From the NCBI GenBank assembly GCA_900315745.1, contig ONAG01000039.1, positions 1-57,432 of the forward strand: 57,432 nucleotides of DNA. The letters are read 5' to 3'. A program made the translations under genes and the position numbers. Source of the stretch: an uncultured Prevotellaceae bacterium (GTDB lineage Bacteria > Bacteroidota > Bacteroidia > Bacteroidales > Bacteroidaceae). Positions 28,874 through 38,567 of this stretch are shown piece by piece (position 1 is the first letter of the stretch; each line of letters starts with the position of its first letter). A model generated the notes under the pieces. The model saw nothing but the letters and a program-made list of their open reading frames with translations. It made no database searches and was not told the DNA's origin.

Positions 28874-31165
28874 ATGAAGACAAGACACTTTGTAATACTG
28901 ATAGCAGCATTGACTTCGATTGGAGTCAATGCTGCAGAACCCGTGGATTATGTATCAACCCTCGTGGGCACACAGTCGAAACACTCGCTATCCACCGGCA
29001 ACACCTATCCCGCCATTGCCATGCCGTGGGGCATGAACTTCTGGATGCCACAGACTGGCAAGATGGGCGACGGATGGGCATACACCTACGATGCCGACAA
29101 GATAAGGGGGTTGAAACAAACCCATCAGCCCTCGCCATGGATAAACGACTATGGCCAGTTTGCCATCATGCCCACCACGCGAACAGTCTTCAATGAAGAC
29201 GAACGCGCTTCATGGTTCAGCCACAAGGCAGAGAAGGCACTGCCTTATCATTACAAAGTGTATCTTGCCGACTATGACATCACAGCCGAGATGGCTCCCA
29301 CAGAGCGTGCCGTGGTGATGCGCTTCACCTATCCCGACGCCGAGGAAGCCCGCATCGTGGTAGATGCCTTCGACAATGGTTCGCAAGTGCGCATAGTCGA
29401 TGACTATTGCATCGTGGGCTACACCACGAAGAACAGCGGCGGTGTGCCATCCAACTTCAAGAACTACTTCGTCATTGAAAGCGACAAGCCATTCACATAC
29501 ACCTCGGTGGTTGCCGATGGTGCCATCAACACCAAAAAACGTGTGGCAAAAGCCAACCATGCAGGAGCCATCGTGGGATTCAAGACACATAGAGGCGAAC
29601 AAGTGACGCTGCGCGTCGCCTCATCGTTCATCAGCGAGGAACAAGCCTTCAGAAACCTGCTTGAGGTGAAGGACTTGACCTTCGAGACAGTGACCAAGCA
29701 GGGTCGCCAACGCTGGAACGACATCCTTGGGACTGTGGAAGTGAGTGACCCCGACATCGACCATCTGCGCACGTTCTACTCATGCCTCTACCGCTCTGTG
29801 CTCTTCCCACGGATGTTTTATGAGTGGGACAACCAAGGGAATGCCATCCACTACAGTCCGCACACTGGCAAAGTATGTCCGGGATACTACTATACCGACA
29901 CTGGTTTTTGGGACACCTTCAGGTCGCTATTCCCACTTCTCAACCTGCTTTACCCCAACATCAATGAGCAGATACAGGAAGGTTTGGTGAACTGCTACAA
30001 GGAAAGCGGATTCCTGCCCGAATGGGCATCACCCGGCCATCGTGGTTGCATGGTGGGCAACAACTCTGCTTCTGTAGTTGCAGATGCCTACCTGAAGCTA
30101 TCCACCCTCTCTCCTGCCCTCACCCACTACGACATCAACTCACTTTGGGATGCCGTGGTACATGGGGCGAATGCCGTACACCCCCAGGTGTCATCAACAG
30201 GGCGCTTAGGTTTCGAATACTACAACAAATTAGGCTATGTGCCCTACAACGTGGGAATCAACGAGAATGTAGCCCGCACATTGGAGTATGCCTACGATGA
30301 CTGGTGCATATACCAGTTGGGACGTTCCCTTGGCAAGAAGAAGAAAGAACTGAAGCCCTTCATGGAGCGCGCCATGAACTACAAGAACGTGTTCGACCCT
30401 GAGACCCGCCTGATGCGTGGCCGCAACGAGGACGGCACATTCCAGAGTCCGTTCTCGCCTCTGAAATGGGGCGACGCCTTCACAGAGGGCAATGCATGGC
30501 ACTACACATGGTCGGTGTTCCATGACCCCGAAGGTCTGATCCGACTGATGGGGGGCAAAGACATTTTCGTTCAGATGCTCGACTCGGTGTTCAGCGTCCC
30601 ACCTCTCTTCGACGAGAGCTACTACGGAGGAGTGATCCATGAGATACGTGAGATGCAAATCATGAACATGGGCAACTACGCCCACGGCAACCAGCCCATC
30701 CAACACATGATTTACCTATACAACTATGCCGCACACCCATGGAAAGCCCAGTATTGGATACGCGAGGTGATGGACCGCCTCTATACCGCCCAGCCCGACG
30801 GCTATTGCGGCGACGAGGACAACGGTCAGACCTCGGCTTGGTATGTGTTCTCGGCAATGGGATTCTACCCTGTCTGTCCTGGCAGCGGAGAATACGTGCT
30901 TGGCACACCCTACTTCGACCATGTGACGCTGCATCTGCCTAATGGCCGCAAACTCACCATCAACGCCCACGACAACAGCCACGACAACCGCTACATCGGC
31001 ACGATGGAAGTGAACGGCAAGCCATACGACCGCAATTATCTCACCCACTCATCCATCATACAAGGTGGCACCATCGACTACCAGATGCAGGCACAGCCCA
31101 ACCTTCAACGAGGCATAGCTGCTGAATCAGCCCCCTATTCATTTTCAAAAACCCTAAAGAAATGA
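28874..31165 (+). CDS. GH92 alpha-mannosidase
   Basis: A 763-residue exported enzyme with a signal peptide ending near GVNA. GH92 features are clear: an N-terminal beta-sandwich opening 'PVDYVSTLVGTQSKHSLSTG', 'GNTYPAIAMPWGMNFW', and a C-terminal alpha/alpha barrel. The catalytic region has Glu538 in 'TEGNAWHYTW' (expected general acid) and the acidic cluster Asp647-Asp649 in 'GDEDNGQTSAWYVFSAMGFY' (expected base). GH92 enzymes are calcium-dependent inverting exo-alpha-mannosidases, often alpha-1,2 or alpha-1,3; linkage cannot be fixed from the sequence. The stop overlaps the next start by four bases (ATGA), so translation is coupled to the fusion enzyme. Confidence 0.95.
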   Translation: MKTRHFVILIAALTSIGVNAAEPVDYVSTLVGTQSKHSLSTGNTYPAIAMPWGMNFWMPQTGKMGDGWAYTYDADKIRGLKQTHQPSPWINDYGQFAIMPTTRTVFNEDERASWFSHKAEKALPYHYKVYLADYDITAEMAPTERAVVMRFTYPDAEEARIVVDAFDNGSQVRIVDDYCIVGYTTKNSGGVPSNFKNYFVIESDKPFTYTSVVADGAINTKKRVAKANHAGAIVGFKTHRGEQVTLRVASSFISEEQAFRNLLEVKDLTFETVTKQGRQRWNDILGTVEVSDPDIDHLRTFYSCLYRSVLFPRMFYEWDNQGNAIHYSPHTGKVCPGYYYTDTGFWDTFRSLFPLLNLLYPNINEQIQEGLVNCYKESGFLPEWASPGHRGCMVGNNSASVVADAYLKLSTLSPALTHYDINSLWDAVVHGANAVHPQVSSTGRLGFEYYNKLGYVPYNVGINENVARTLEYAYDDWCIYQLGRSLGKKKKELKPFMERAMNYKNVFDPETRLMRGRNEDGTFQSPFSPLKWGDAFTEGNAWHYTWSVFHDPEGLIRLMGGKDIFVQMLDSVFSVPPLFDESYYGGVIHEIREMQIMNMGNYAHGNQPIQHMIYLYNYAAHPWKAQYWIREVMDRLYTAQPDGYCGDEDNGQTSAWYVFSAMGFYPVCPGSGEYVLGTPYFDHVTLHLPNGRKLTINAHDNSHDNRYIGTMEVNGKPYDRNYLTHSSIIQGGTIDYQMQAQPNLQRGIAAESAPYSFSKTLKK

Positions 31166-34100
31166 AAAAGTCAACCCTTATCATACTTCTCGCCATCCTG
31201 CCATTTGCCAAGGCTTTCTCACAGTCGTCGAAAGCCGTGACCGACCTGCAGCATGCCATCGAGATACTCGACGCCACCATGGAGCGCTCGTTCCGCGGCA
31301 CCACCACAAACTACTACATGGCAGACGTCTGCGACATCAATAGCGATGCGGTGAGCGGTCCGTCGGATGTATGGCCTTATACGGCAGCCATCGAGGCTCA
31401 CTGTTCGGTGATTGAGGCACTCGAAGCCCTGAAAAACGAGGCACCCACACTATATGCAGAAAACCACGACCGCCATGTGCAACGGCTCGATGTGCTAATC
31501 GACAATTTGGAGTATTACCGTGGGGCATACACTCTGACCAGTTATGCCACACGCAAGACCTGGAACACTGTTTATGCCGTACCACGCGCCTATGAGCGTG
31601 GGAAAGGCGACGTGACGGGCGACAACTTTAAGAAGAATGTCTATGACGACCAGATGTGGCTGGCAAGGGAACTGATAAGGGCATATCGCCTGACAGGCAA
31701 AACCAACTACCGCGACATTGCCATCAGCCTTACCAACTACGTCATTGATGGTTGGGACTGCTGGCGTGATGCCAATGGCGAGGAATACGGAGGCATCACC
31801 TGGGGACCAGGCTACAACTCGAAGCACGCCTGTTCCAACGCACCAATCATCCAACCTCTCGTATGGCTCCACGACATCCTCGTTGACGAGGGTGACACGG
31901 AGACCTACACCTACTACTACCGTGATGCCAACAACCAAGTGGTGAGCGAGGCAGTGAAACTCTCTGCCTTGTATCTCGACTTTGCAAAGAAAATATATGC
32001 CTGGCAGAAGAAGACCCTGCTGAATGGCAGCACCCATCTCTATTGGGACATGCTTGGCGCCGACGGCGAACTGAAATATGAGGGCACGGGAGCCTCTCGC
32101 CGCCGCGCCCATGTAGATAACGGTCAACCCACCGGCACCGCCTACACCTACAATACGGGAACCATGATAGCCGGAGCGGTGGAATTGTTGCGCACCACTG
32201 GAGATGCCACCTATGCAAGTGACATCACCGACCTCACGCAATACAGTTACACAGGGTTCTCAAAGCAAAAGCGCAAGGACAATATCGCCTATAGGGAATG
32301 GCCTACCGACGCATCGCCACTGCAAGGCTTCAACGCATGGTTCAACAACGTCCTCATGCGGGCATTTGTAGATGTGGATTATAGTAACGTGGATGCCCCC
32401 TATGCCGCACGCTCGCTTGAGTCATTCGAGACCAACCTCGACTATGCATACGAGCATTATCTTACCAATCACATGTTGCCCATCAACCTGCTCAATGGAT
32501 GGGGTGACAGCAACAAGACAAAGGGCTTCCATCAAGTGAGTTTCGCATCCGAATATGCCATGCTCGCTGTCTGGCGCCACCGTCAACAGGCATCCGACAC
32601 CTCGCTGTCGTCGGCTATGTTCGACCCCTATAAGGAGTCATCGCTACGCCTGCCCTCCGTTCCCCTTTTCGTCAACGACCCATACCTGTCACTCTGGTCA
32701 CCCTTCGACAGATTGAACGATGGCACCACCCGCCACTGGTCAGATGCCGAAAAAGCCATGGATGGTCTGCTGCGCGTGGATGGCAAGGCATATCGGTTCA
32801 TGGGAGGTCAACGCAAGAACCTGCTGAAATCCATCGCCCCAATGGCAACTGCTGAAAGCGGATGGGAAGGCAGGGTAAGCTATCAGCGCCAATCAGGCAT
32901 CGGTTGGGCACAACCTTCGTTCGACGACAGCTCATGGGCAATCGAGGATGCCGCCTGGGGAACGATAGGCGAATATCCCAATTGCCGTCACGACTGGCAT
33001 GAGACAAACAGCGACATCTACATACGCCGCACAGTGACCCTCACGGCAGCCGACCTTGAAAAAGACCTGTGGATACAATACTCGCACGATGACGTGTTCG
33101 ACCTCTACGTCAACGGCCATCACATCATCTATACCGGCGAGACATGGCTTCAGGGAGAGCAGTACCATTTGTCTTCCACCGAAAAAAGATACCTGCATGA
33201 AGGCGACAACATCATAGCGGCACACTGCCACAACACCACTGGCGGCGCCTATGTCGATTTCGGCCTGTTCGAGGACATCTTAGTGGGCAACACCTCCACT
33301 GAGAAAGCCGTGCAGAAGTCGGTGGATGTGATGGCGACCAGCACATACTACACCTTCGAGTGCGGACCAGTGGAATTGAAGTTGGTCTTCACCGCCCCCA
33401 TGCTCATCAATGACCTCGACCTGCTCTCCACTCCCGTCAACTACCTGAGTTACCAAGTGAAGTCGATTGATGGAGCCGCCCACGACGTGCAGTTCTACTT
33501 CGCCACAACACCACAACTCACCGTTGACCAGATGTCACAAGCCACCTACTCGGAAATAATCACGCACAACGGAGTGAACTACATCAAGGCAGGCAGCGTG
33601 GAACAGCCCGTGCTCAAACGTGCCGGCGACCTGGTGACCATCGACTGGGGCTACCTCTACCTGCCCGCCGTGAATGGCGTGGTGAGTCTGAACGACGCCT
33701 CAGAGATGGAGAGCCACTTCTGCCAGACCGGCAAACTGATGACCTACGATGGTGCCAAGACCAGTTACGATGCTGCATCCATGCCCATTTTGGCATACCT
33801 GAATGACTTAGGTCAGGTGACGGAAGGAAGCAGTTACATGATGATAGGCTATGACGAGGTGAGCGACATCCGCTATATGTACAAGGACTACAAGGGCTAT
33901 TGGGCACGCAACGGAAAGACCATCTTTGATTGCTTCGAGACGCTTCGCGACAACTACGGCAGCATCATGGACCGTTGTCTGCAACAGGACAAGACCATCT
34001 ATGACGATGGTCTGAAAGCTGGCAACGAGAAATATGCCGAACTGCTCTCTGCCAGTTACCGTCATGTGTTAGCAGCTCATAAACTGTTTGAGGACAAAGA

Positions 34101-37071
34101 CGGCAAACTGCTCTACTTCTCGAAAGAGAACAACTCGAATGGATGTGTCAACACTGTTGATCTGACCTATCCGTCGGCACCCCTCTTCCTGATGTATAAC
34201 ACCGACTTGCAGAAAGGCATGATACGGTCGATTCTCGACTACTGTTCAGACAACACCCGTTGGGGATTCCAGAACTTTGCCTGCCATGACCTTGGCACCT
34301 ATCCCCATGCCAACGGACAGGTATATTCAATCACCCGACCAGACTTGAATGGCGGTTTCGGCGGCAACATGCCCATCGAGGAAAGTGGCAACATACTTAC
34401 ACTATGCTATGCCATCAGCCGCATAGACGGCAATGCCGACTGGCTCTCAACTGCCGACATGAACCTGCTCAGACAATGGGCGATATACCTGCGGAACAAT
34501 GGGCAAGACCCCGAGAACCAACTCTGTACCGATGACTTCGCCGGCCATTGGGCACACAATGCCAACCTGTCGCTGAAGGCAATTTTCGGCGTGGCAGCCT
34601 ATGCCCAGTTGGCACAGATGAAGGGACAGAGCGAGGCACGCTGGAAGCCCTTCGCCGACAAGGCTCGTGAGATGGCGCAGATATGGGAAGTAGATGCCCG
34701 CGACGGCGACCACTTCAAGCTTGCCTTCGACCGCGGAGGCACTTGGAGCATCAAATACAACCTCATCTGGGACAAGCTATGGGGCATGAACCTCTTCTCC
34801 GAGGATGTGGCACGCAGAGAAATCAAATACTACCTCAAGAAGCAAAACACCTATGGACTGCCCCTCGACAGCAGGGAGGCATACTCCAAGACCGACTGGA
34901 TAATGTGGGCGGCTGCGATGGCTCCCGATACGGAGACATTCCTGCAATTCAGCGACCGCATTTGGCGTTATGCCAACGAGACACCGACACGCTGGCCGCT
35001 GAGCGACTGGTTCTGGACCAACGGCAACGGTTCTGCCCGTGGCTTCCGTGCTCGTTCAGTCATCGGCGGACACTGGATGAAAGTGTTGATGGACAAATAT
35101 GCTCCAGAAAAGCCCGCCCAAGGCGAATGGAGCCCTGTAGGCAACGGACTGAAGTCCAAGTTCGTGGGGGATGTCGATCCTCAGAACCCTCTGCCAGAAT
35201 ATCCCCGTCCGCTAATGGAGCGCACGGAATGGATGAACCTGAACGGCCTTTGGGATTATGCCATTGTCACAGGCAGCGCCACACAGGACATCAATTACGA
35301 AGGGAAAATCCTTGTGCCCTATCCCATAGAGTCGAGTCTGTCGGGAGTGAAGCGCCAACTTGATGCAGACGAGACATTTGTGTATCGCCGGCAGTTCACC
35401 ATACCAGCAGAATGGACAGACAAGACCATACGCCTGAACTTCGGAGCCGTGGATTACAATGCGACGGTATTTCTGAATGGCAAGCGCGTGGGCACTCACA
35501 CTGGAGGCTACTCGGCATTCTCGTTCGACATCACCTCTGGCTTGCAGCAAGGCGAGAACACCCTGATGGTGCAAGTGACGGACCCAACCGACGTGTGGAA
35601 GCAAGCCACAGGCAAACAGCGCATGAACTGGGAAGGTTCGAACACCATCTGGTACACCCCATGTTCTGGCATCTGGCAGACCGTGTGGCTTGAGCCATTA
35701 GACCCCAAGCATGTATATGACCTGAAGGTAACTCCCGACGTTGACAACTCACAATTCGACATATCCCTAACCCTCAACCGCCCCACCCAGGGAGATCAGG
35801 TGAAGGTTACACTGCTCGAAGGAACCACCATTGTGGCAGAACAAACCATGCCGGCGACCAGCAACATCAGTTGCCAACTTGCTGTTACGGAACCACATCT
35901 ATGGTCACCCTATGCACCTTTCCTTTACGACCTTGAGATTAGTTACCTCAGCAACGGTGAGGAAGTCGATCACGTGAAGAGCTATGCCGCCCTCCGCAAG
36001 ATATCCTACGACCGTGACAGCCAAGGCTATTGGCGACTGATGCTCAACAACGAGGCACTATTCCAGTTGGGCACCCTCGACCAAGGCTACTGGCCCGACG
36101 GCATATACACCGCTCCTACGGATGAGGCGCTGCGCTACGACATCGAGAAAACCAAATCATGGGGATTCAACATGATAAGGAAGCACATGAAGGTGGAACC
36201 CGCCAGATGGTATTACCACTGCGACCGCCTGGGCATGCTCGTATGGCAGGACATGCCCTCCGTGCAGATGGGCGGCGAGGAAAACTGGATAGAGCGCGAC
36301 TGGTATCAGGGCGACGGTTCGCAATCGGCAGTAGTGGAAGGCGCCTTCAAGAATGAGTGGAAGGACATCATCGCCCAACACTACAACAACCCATGCATCG
36401 TGGTGTGGACACCATTCAACGAGCGTTGGGGACAGTTCAAGACCAAGCAGATAGCCGACCTTACCCATGAGGAAGATGGCACGCGCATCGTGAATGCCGC
36501 TTCTGGTGGCAACTACCACCGTGGAGCCGGCGACATCATCGACCTGCACACCTATTCCGACCCCATCATCATCAACTTCGACGACCCCGACCGTCCGTTG
36601 GTGCTTGGCGAGTATGGCGGTCTCGGACTGAACGTGGAAGGGCACCGCTGGTATGAGCGATTCGCCTCACTGTACAATGACAATGGTTCGGTGGAGGGCG
36701 TCACCTCTCGCTATGAGCGATACGCCAACCAGATCACCCAATTGGGCAGAGGTGTCGTATTCAATGGTCACAAAGCTTGCTTCTCTGCCGCTGTCTATAC
36801 CCAAACCACCGACGTGGAGACAGAGGTGAACGGCCTTATGACCTACGACCGCGAAGTGGTGAAAATCTTTGAGGACCGTATCAAGGAGGCAAACCGCAAA
36901 ATGATAGAAACGAACAGCGTGATGACCCCGGTGACCGGTCAGCGGGTAAAGACAGATACTGGCTTCGACACCCTCTACAATGCCCAAGGCATGCGCATCA
37001 GCCAGCCCATGGCGGGCATCAACATCATACATTATGCCGATGGCACCACATTGAAATTCATAAGTAGGTGA
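31162..37071 (+). CDS. Trimodular GH76 - DUF4965 - GH2 fusion enzyme
   Basis: A 1969-residue single open frame with a signal peptide (MKKSTLIILLAILPFAKAFS). Module 1 (about 25-480) is GH76: 'NVYDDQMWLARELIRAYR' contains the Asp162-Asp163 pair typical of endo-alpha-1,6-mannanases. Module 2 (about 490-1310) is a full DUF4964/DUF5127/DUF4965/DUF1793 'glutaminase-like' unit with an inserted galactose-binding-like module, closely similar to the separate protein at 18391-20817. Module 3 (about 1345-1900) is GH2: jelly-roll, Ig and TIM barrel, with acid/base Glu1754 in 'WTPFNERWG' and nucleophile candidate Glu1817 in 'LGEYGG'. The end, LYNAQGMRI...GINIIHYADG, resembles the common secreted tail. Fusion suggests sequential or concerted cleavage of one branched glycan. 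No frameshift or low-quality junction is visible between modules. Confidence 0.9.
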   Translation: MKKSTLIILLAILPFAKAFSQSSKAVTDLQHAIEILDATMERSFRGTTTNYYMADVCDINSDAVSGPSDVWPYTAAIEAHCSVIEALEALKNEAPTLYAENHDRHVQRLDVLIDNLEYYRGAYTLTSYATRKTWNTVYAVPRAYERGKGDVTGDNFKKNVYDDQMWLARELIRAYRLTGKTNYRDIAISLTNYVIDGWDCWRDANGEEYGGITWGPGYNSKHACSNAPIIQPLVWLHDILVDEGDTETYTYYYRDANNQVVSEAVKLSALYLDFAKKIYAWQKKTLLNGSTHLYWDMLGADGELKYEGTGASRRRAHVDNGQPTGTAYTYNTGTMIAGAVELLRTTGDATYASDITDLTQYSYTGFSKQKRKDNIAYREWPTDASPLQGFNAWFNNVLMRAFVDVDYSNVDAPYAARSLESFETNLDYAYEHYLTNHMLPINLLNGWGDSNKTKGFHQVSFASEYAMLAVWRHRQQASDTSLSSAMFDPYKESSLRLPSVPLFVNDPYLSLWSPFDRLNDGTTRHWSDAEKAMDGLLRVDGKAYRFMGGQRKNLLKSIAPMATAESGWEGRVSYQRQSGIGWAQPSFDDSSWAIEDAAWGTIGEYPNCRHDWHETNSDIYIRRTVTLTAADLEKDLWIQYSHDDVFDLYVNGHHIIYTGETWLQGEQYHLSSTEKRYLHEGDNIIAAHCHNTTGGAYVDFGLFEDILVGNTSTEKAVQKSVDVMATSTYYTFECGPVELKLVFTAPMLINDLDLLSTPVNYLSYQVKSIDGAAHDVQFYFATTPQLTVDQMSQATYSEIITHNGVNYIKAGSVEQPVLKRAGDLVTIDWGYLYLPAVNGVVSLNDASEMESHFCQTGKLMTYDGAKTSYDAASMPILAYLNDLGQVTEGSSYMMIGYDEVSDIRYMYKDYKGYWARNGKTIFDCFETLRDNYGSIMDRCLQQDKTIYDDGLKAGNEKYAELLSASYRHVLAAHKLFEDKDGKLLYFSKENNSNGCVNTVDLTYPSAPLFLMYNTDLQKGMIRSILDYCSDNTRWGFQNFACHDLGTYPHANGQVYSITRPDLNGGFGGNMPIEESGNILTLCYAISRIDGNADWLSTADMNLLRQWAIYLRNNGQDPENQLCTDDFAGHWAHNANLSLKAIFGVAAYAQLAQMKGQSEARWKPFADKAREMAQIWEVDARDGDHFKLAFDRGGTWSIKYNLIWDKLWGMNLFSEDVARREIKYYLKKQNTYGLPLDSREAYSKTDWIMWAAAMAPDTETFLQFSDRIWRYANETPTRWPLSDWFWTNGNGSARGFRARSVIGGHWMKVLMDKYAPEKPAQGEWSPVGNGLKSKFVGDVDPQNPLPEYPRPLMERTEWMNLNGLWDYAIVTGSATQDINYEGKILVPYPIESSLSGVKRQLDADETFVYRRQFTIPAEWTDKTIRLNFGAVDYNATVFLNGKRVGTHTGGYSAFSFDITSGLQQGENTLMVQVTDPTDVWKQATGKQRMNWEGSNTIWYTPCSGIWQTVWLEPLDPKHVYDLKVTPDVDNSQFDISLTLNRPTQGDQVKVTLLEGTTIVAEQTMPATSNISCQLAVTEPHLWSPYAPFLYDLEISYLSNGEEVDHVKSYAALRKISYDRDSQGYWRLMLNNEALFQLGTLDQGYWPDGIYTAPTDEALRYDIEKTKSWGFNMIRKHMKVEPARWYYHCDRLGMLVWQDMPSVQMGGEENWIERDWYQGDGSQSAVVEGAFKNEWKDIIAQHYNNPCIVVWTPFNERWGQFKTKQIADLTHEEDGTRIVNAASGGNYHRGAGDIIDLHTYSDPIIINFDDPDRPLVLGEYGGLGLNVEGHRWYERFASLYNDNGSVEGVTSRYERYANQITQLGRGVVFNGHKACFSAAVYTQTTDVETEVNGLMTYDREVVKIFEDRIKEANRKMIETNSVMTPVTGQRVKTDTGFDTLYNAQGMRISQPMAGINIIHYADGTTLKFISR

Positions 37072-37097
37072 TCGTATTACATAAATAGGAAAACGTG

Positions 37098-38558
37098 ATG
37101 AAACGCTTTATCATTATTTCATTTCTTAGTGCTTGCTGTTCCCATATCATGGCACAACAAGCTGACTATGGCAGGGAATATATCAGCATGACTGCCGACA
37201 CCACCCAAGTACTGAAGTCGAAACGTCCTGCCGAGAGCGAGCGACTGTTTCGTTCGAAGGCAATTGAAAACAAGATAAAGGAAGTGAAACGGCTGCTGAA
37301 AGGAAATGCATACTTGGCTTGGATGTTCGAGAACTGTTTTCCAAACACGTTGGAGACAACCGTCCACTACCGCAAGACTGCCGATGGCGAAGACGACACG
37401 TTTGTCTATACAGGCGATATCCATGCCATGTGGCTGCGCGACTCTGGAGCCCAGGTGTGGCCCTATGTGCAATTTGCCAACGAAGACCCCCAACTGGCGC
37501 AAATGCTTCGTGGAGTCATCTTGAGGCAACTGCGCTGTCTTGTCATCGACCCCTATGCCAATGCCTTCAACGATGGTCCGACGGGAGGCGAATGGCAGAG
37601 CGACATGACCGACATGAAGTTAGAATTGCATGAGCGCAAATATGAGATAGACTCACATTGCTACGTCATCCGTCTGGCACATGAATATTGGCGAGTAACA
37701 GGCGACCGTTCCATTTTTGGTCCTCTATGGGAGGAAGCCATCGCCCTAACAGTGAAGACATTCCGCGAGCAACAACGCCGCGAAGGATTAGGTCCATACC
37801 AGTTCAAGCGTCGCACCGAACGAGCCTTCGACACCGTGGGTTGGGACGGTTGGGGACATCCTGTACGTCCTGTAGGACTCATCGCATCCGTTTTCCGTCC
37901 GAGTGATGACGCTACCATCTTCCCGTTCCTCGTGCCCTCCAACTTCATGGCTGTCAGTTCACTGCGAAAAGCCGCAGACATACTCAATCAAGTGAATCAC
38001 AACACCAAACTTGCCAAGGAATGCAATCTGCTTGCCGATGAGGTGGAGTCTGCCTTGCGAAAATATGCAGTGGTGGAGCATCCCAAATACGGCAAGATTT
38101 ATGCCTTTGAGGTTGATGGTTTTGGAAGCCATCTGCTCATGGACGATGCCAATGTGCCGTCACTATTGGCGATGGGCTATTTAGGCGACGTTCCCATGAA
38201 CGACCCAATATACCAAAACACACGCCGTTTTGTATGGAGCGAGGACAACCCGTCATTCTTCCGTGGAAAAGCCGGCGAGGGCATTGGCGGTCCCCATGTA
38301 GGCTACGACATGGTGTGGCCCATGAGCATCATGATGCATGTGTTCACAAGCAAAGACAATGCCGAGATAAAGGCTGGAATTGAGATGCTCATGCGTACTG
38401 ACAACCACACAGGATTCATTCACGAGTCGTTCAACAAAGACGACGCCTCCAACTACACCCGTCCTTGGTTTGCCTGGCAAAACACCCTTTTCGGCGAGCT
38501 TATCCTGAAACTCATTGCCGACGGCAAGCTCAACCTATTGCTGGAGGCACGCCGATAA
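37098..38558 (+). CDS. GH125 exo-alpha-1,6-mannosidase
   Basis: A 486-residue protein; ATG 37098 is preferred to the GTG directly before it. The signal peptide ends near SHIMAQ. The GH125 (DUF1237) family is evident from 'FVYTGDIHAMWLRDSGAQVW', 'DPYANAFNDGPTGGEW', 'YEIDSHCYVIRLAHEYW', 'VPSNFMAVSSLRKAA' and 'HVGYDMVWPMSIMMHVF'. Family enzymes are inverting exo-alpha-1,6-mannosidases. It would finish the alpha-1,6 backbone after GH92 debranching and GH76 cleavage. It is the last gene of the PUL operon, only nine bases from the convergent SH3 gene. Confidence 0.95.
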   Translation: MKRFIIISFLSACCSHIMAQQADYGREYISMTADTTQVLKSKRPAESERLFRSKAIENKIKEVKRLLKGNAYLAWMFENCFPNTLETTVHYRKTADGEDDTFVYTGDIHAMWLRDSGAQVWPYVQFANEDPQLAQMLRGVILRQLRCLVIDPYANAFNDGPTGGEWQSDMTDMKLELHERKYEIDSHCYVIRLAHEYWRVTGDRSIFGPLWEEAIALTVKTFREQQRREGLGPYQFKRRTERAFDTVGWDGWGHPVRPVGLIASVFRPSDDATIFPFLVPSNFMAVSSLRKAADILNQVNHNTKLAKECNLLADEVESALRKYAVVEHPKYGKIYAFEVDGFGSHLLMDDANVPSLLAMGYLGDVPMNDPIYQNTRRFVWSEDNPSFFRGKAGEGIGGPHVGYDMVWPMSIMMHVFTSKDNAEIKAGIEMLMRTDNHTGFIHESFNKDDASNYTRPWFAWQNTLFGELILKLIADGKLNLLLEARR

Positions 38559-38567
38559 GCAGACTTG

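Larger units (their letters stand above)
13053..38558 (+). other. Polysaccharide utilisation locus for an alpha-mannan-type glycan
   Basis: The span holds the HTCS regulator, a divergent GH43-like lipoprotein and eight plus-strand genes with gaps of 12-61 bases or a 4-base overlap, consistent with one operon. SusC/SusD give import. GH92, GH76 and GH125 cover side-chain mannose, endo-alpha-1,6 and exo-alpha-1,6 cleavage. Two DUF4965 modules and one GH2 module add activities of unknown target. No separate lipidated GH76 is present; the only GH76 is in the fusion. Confidence 0.85.
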
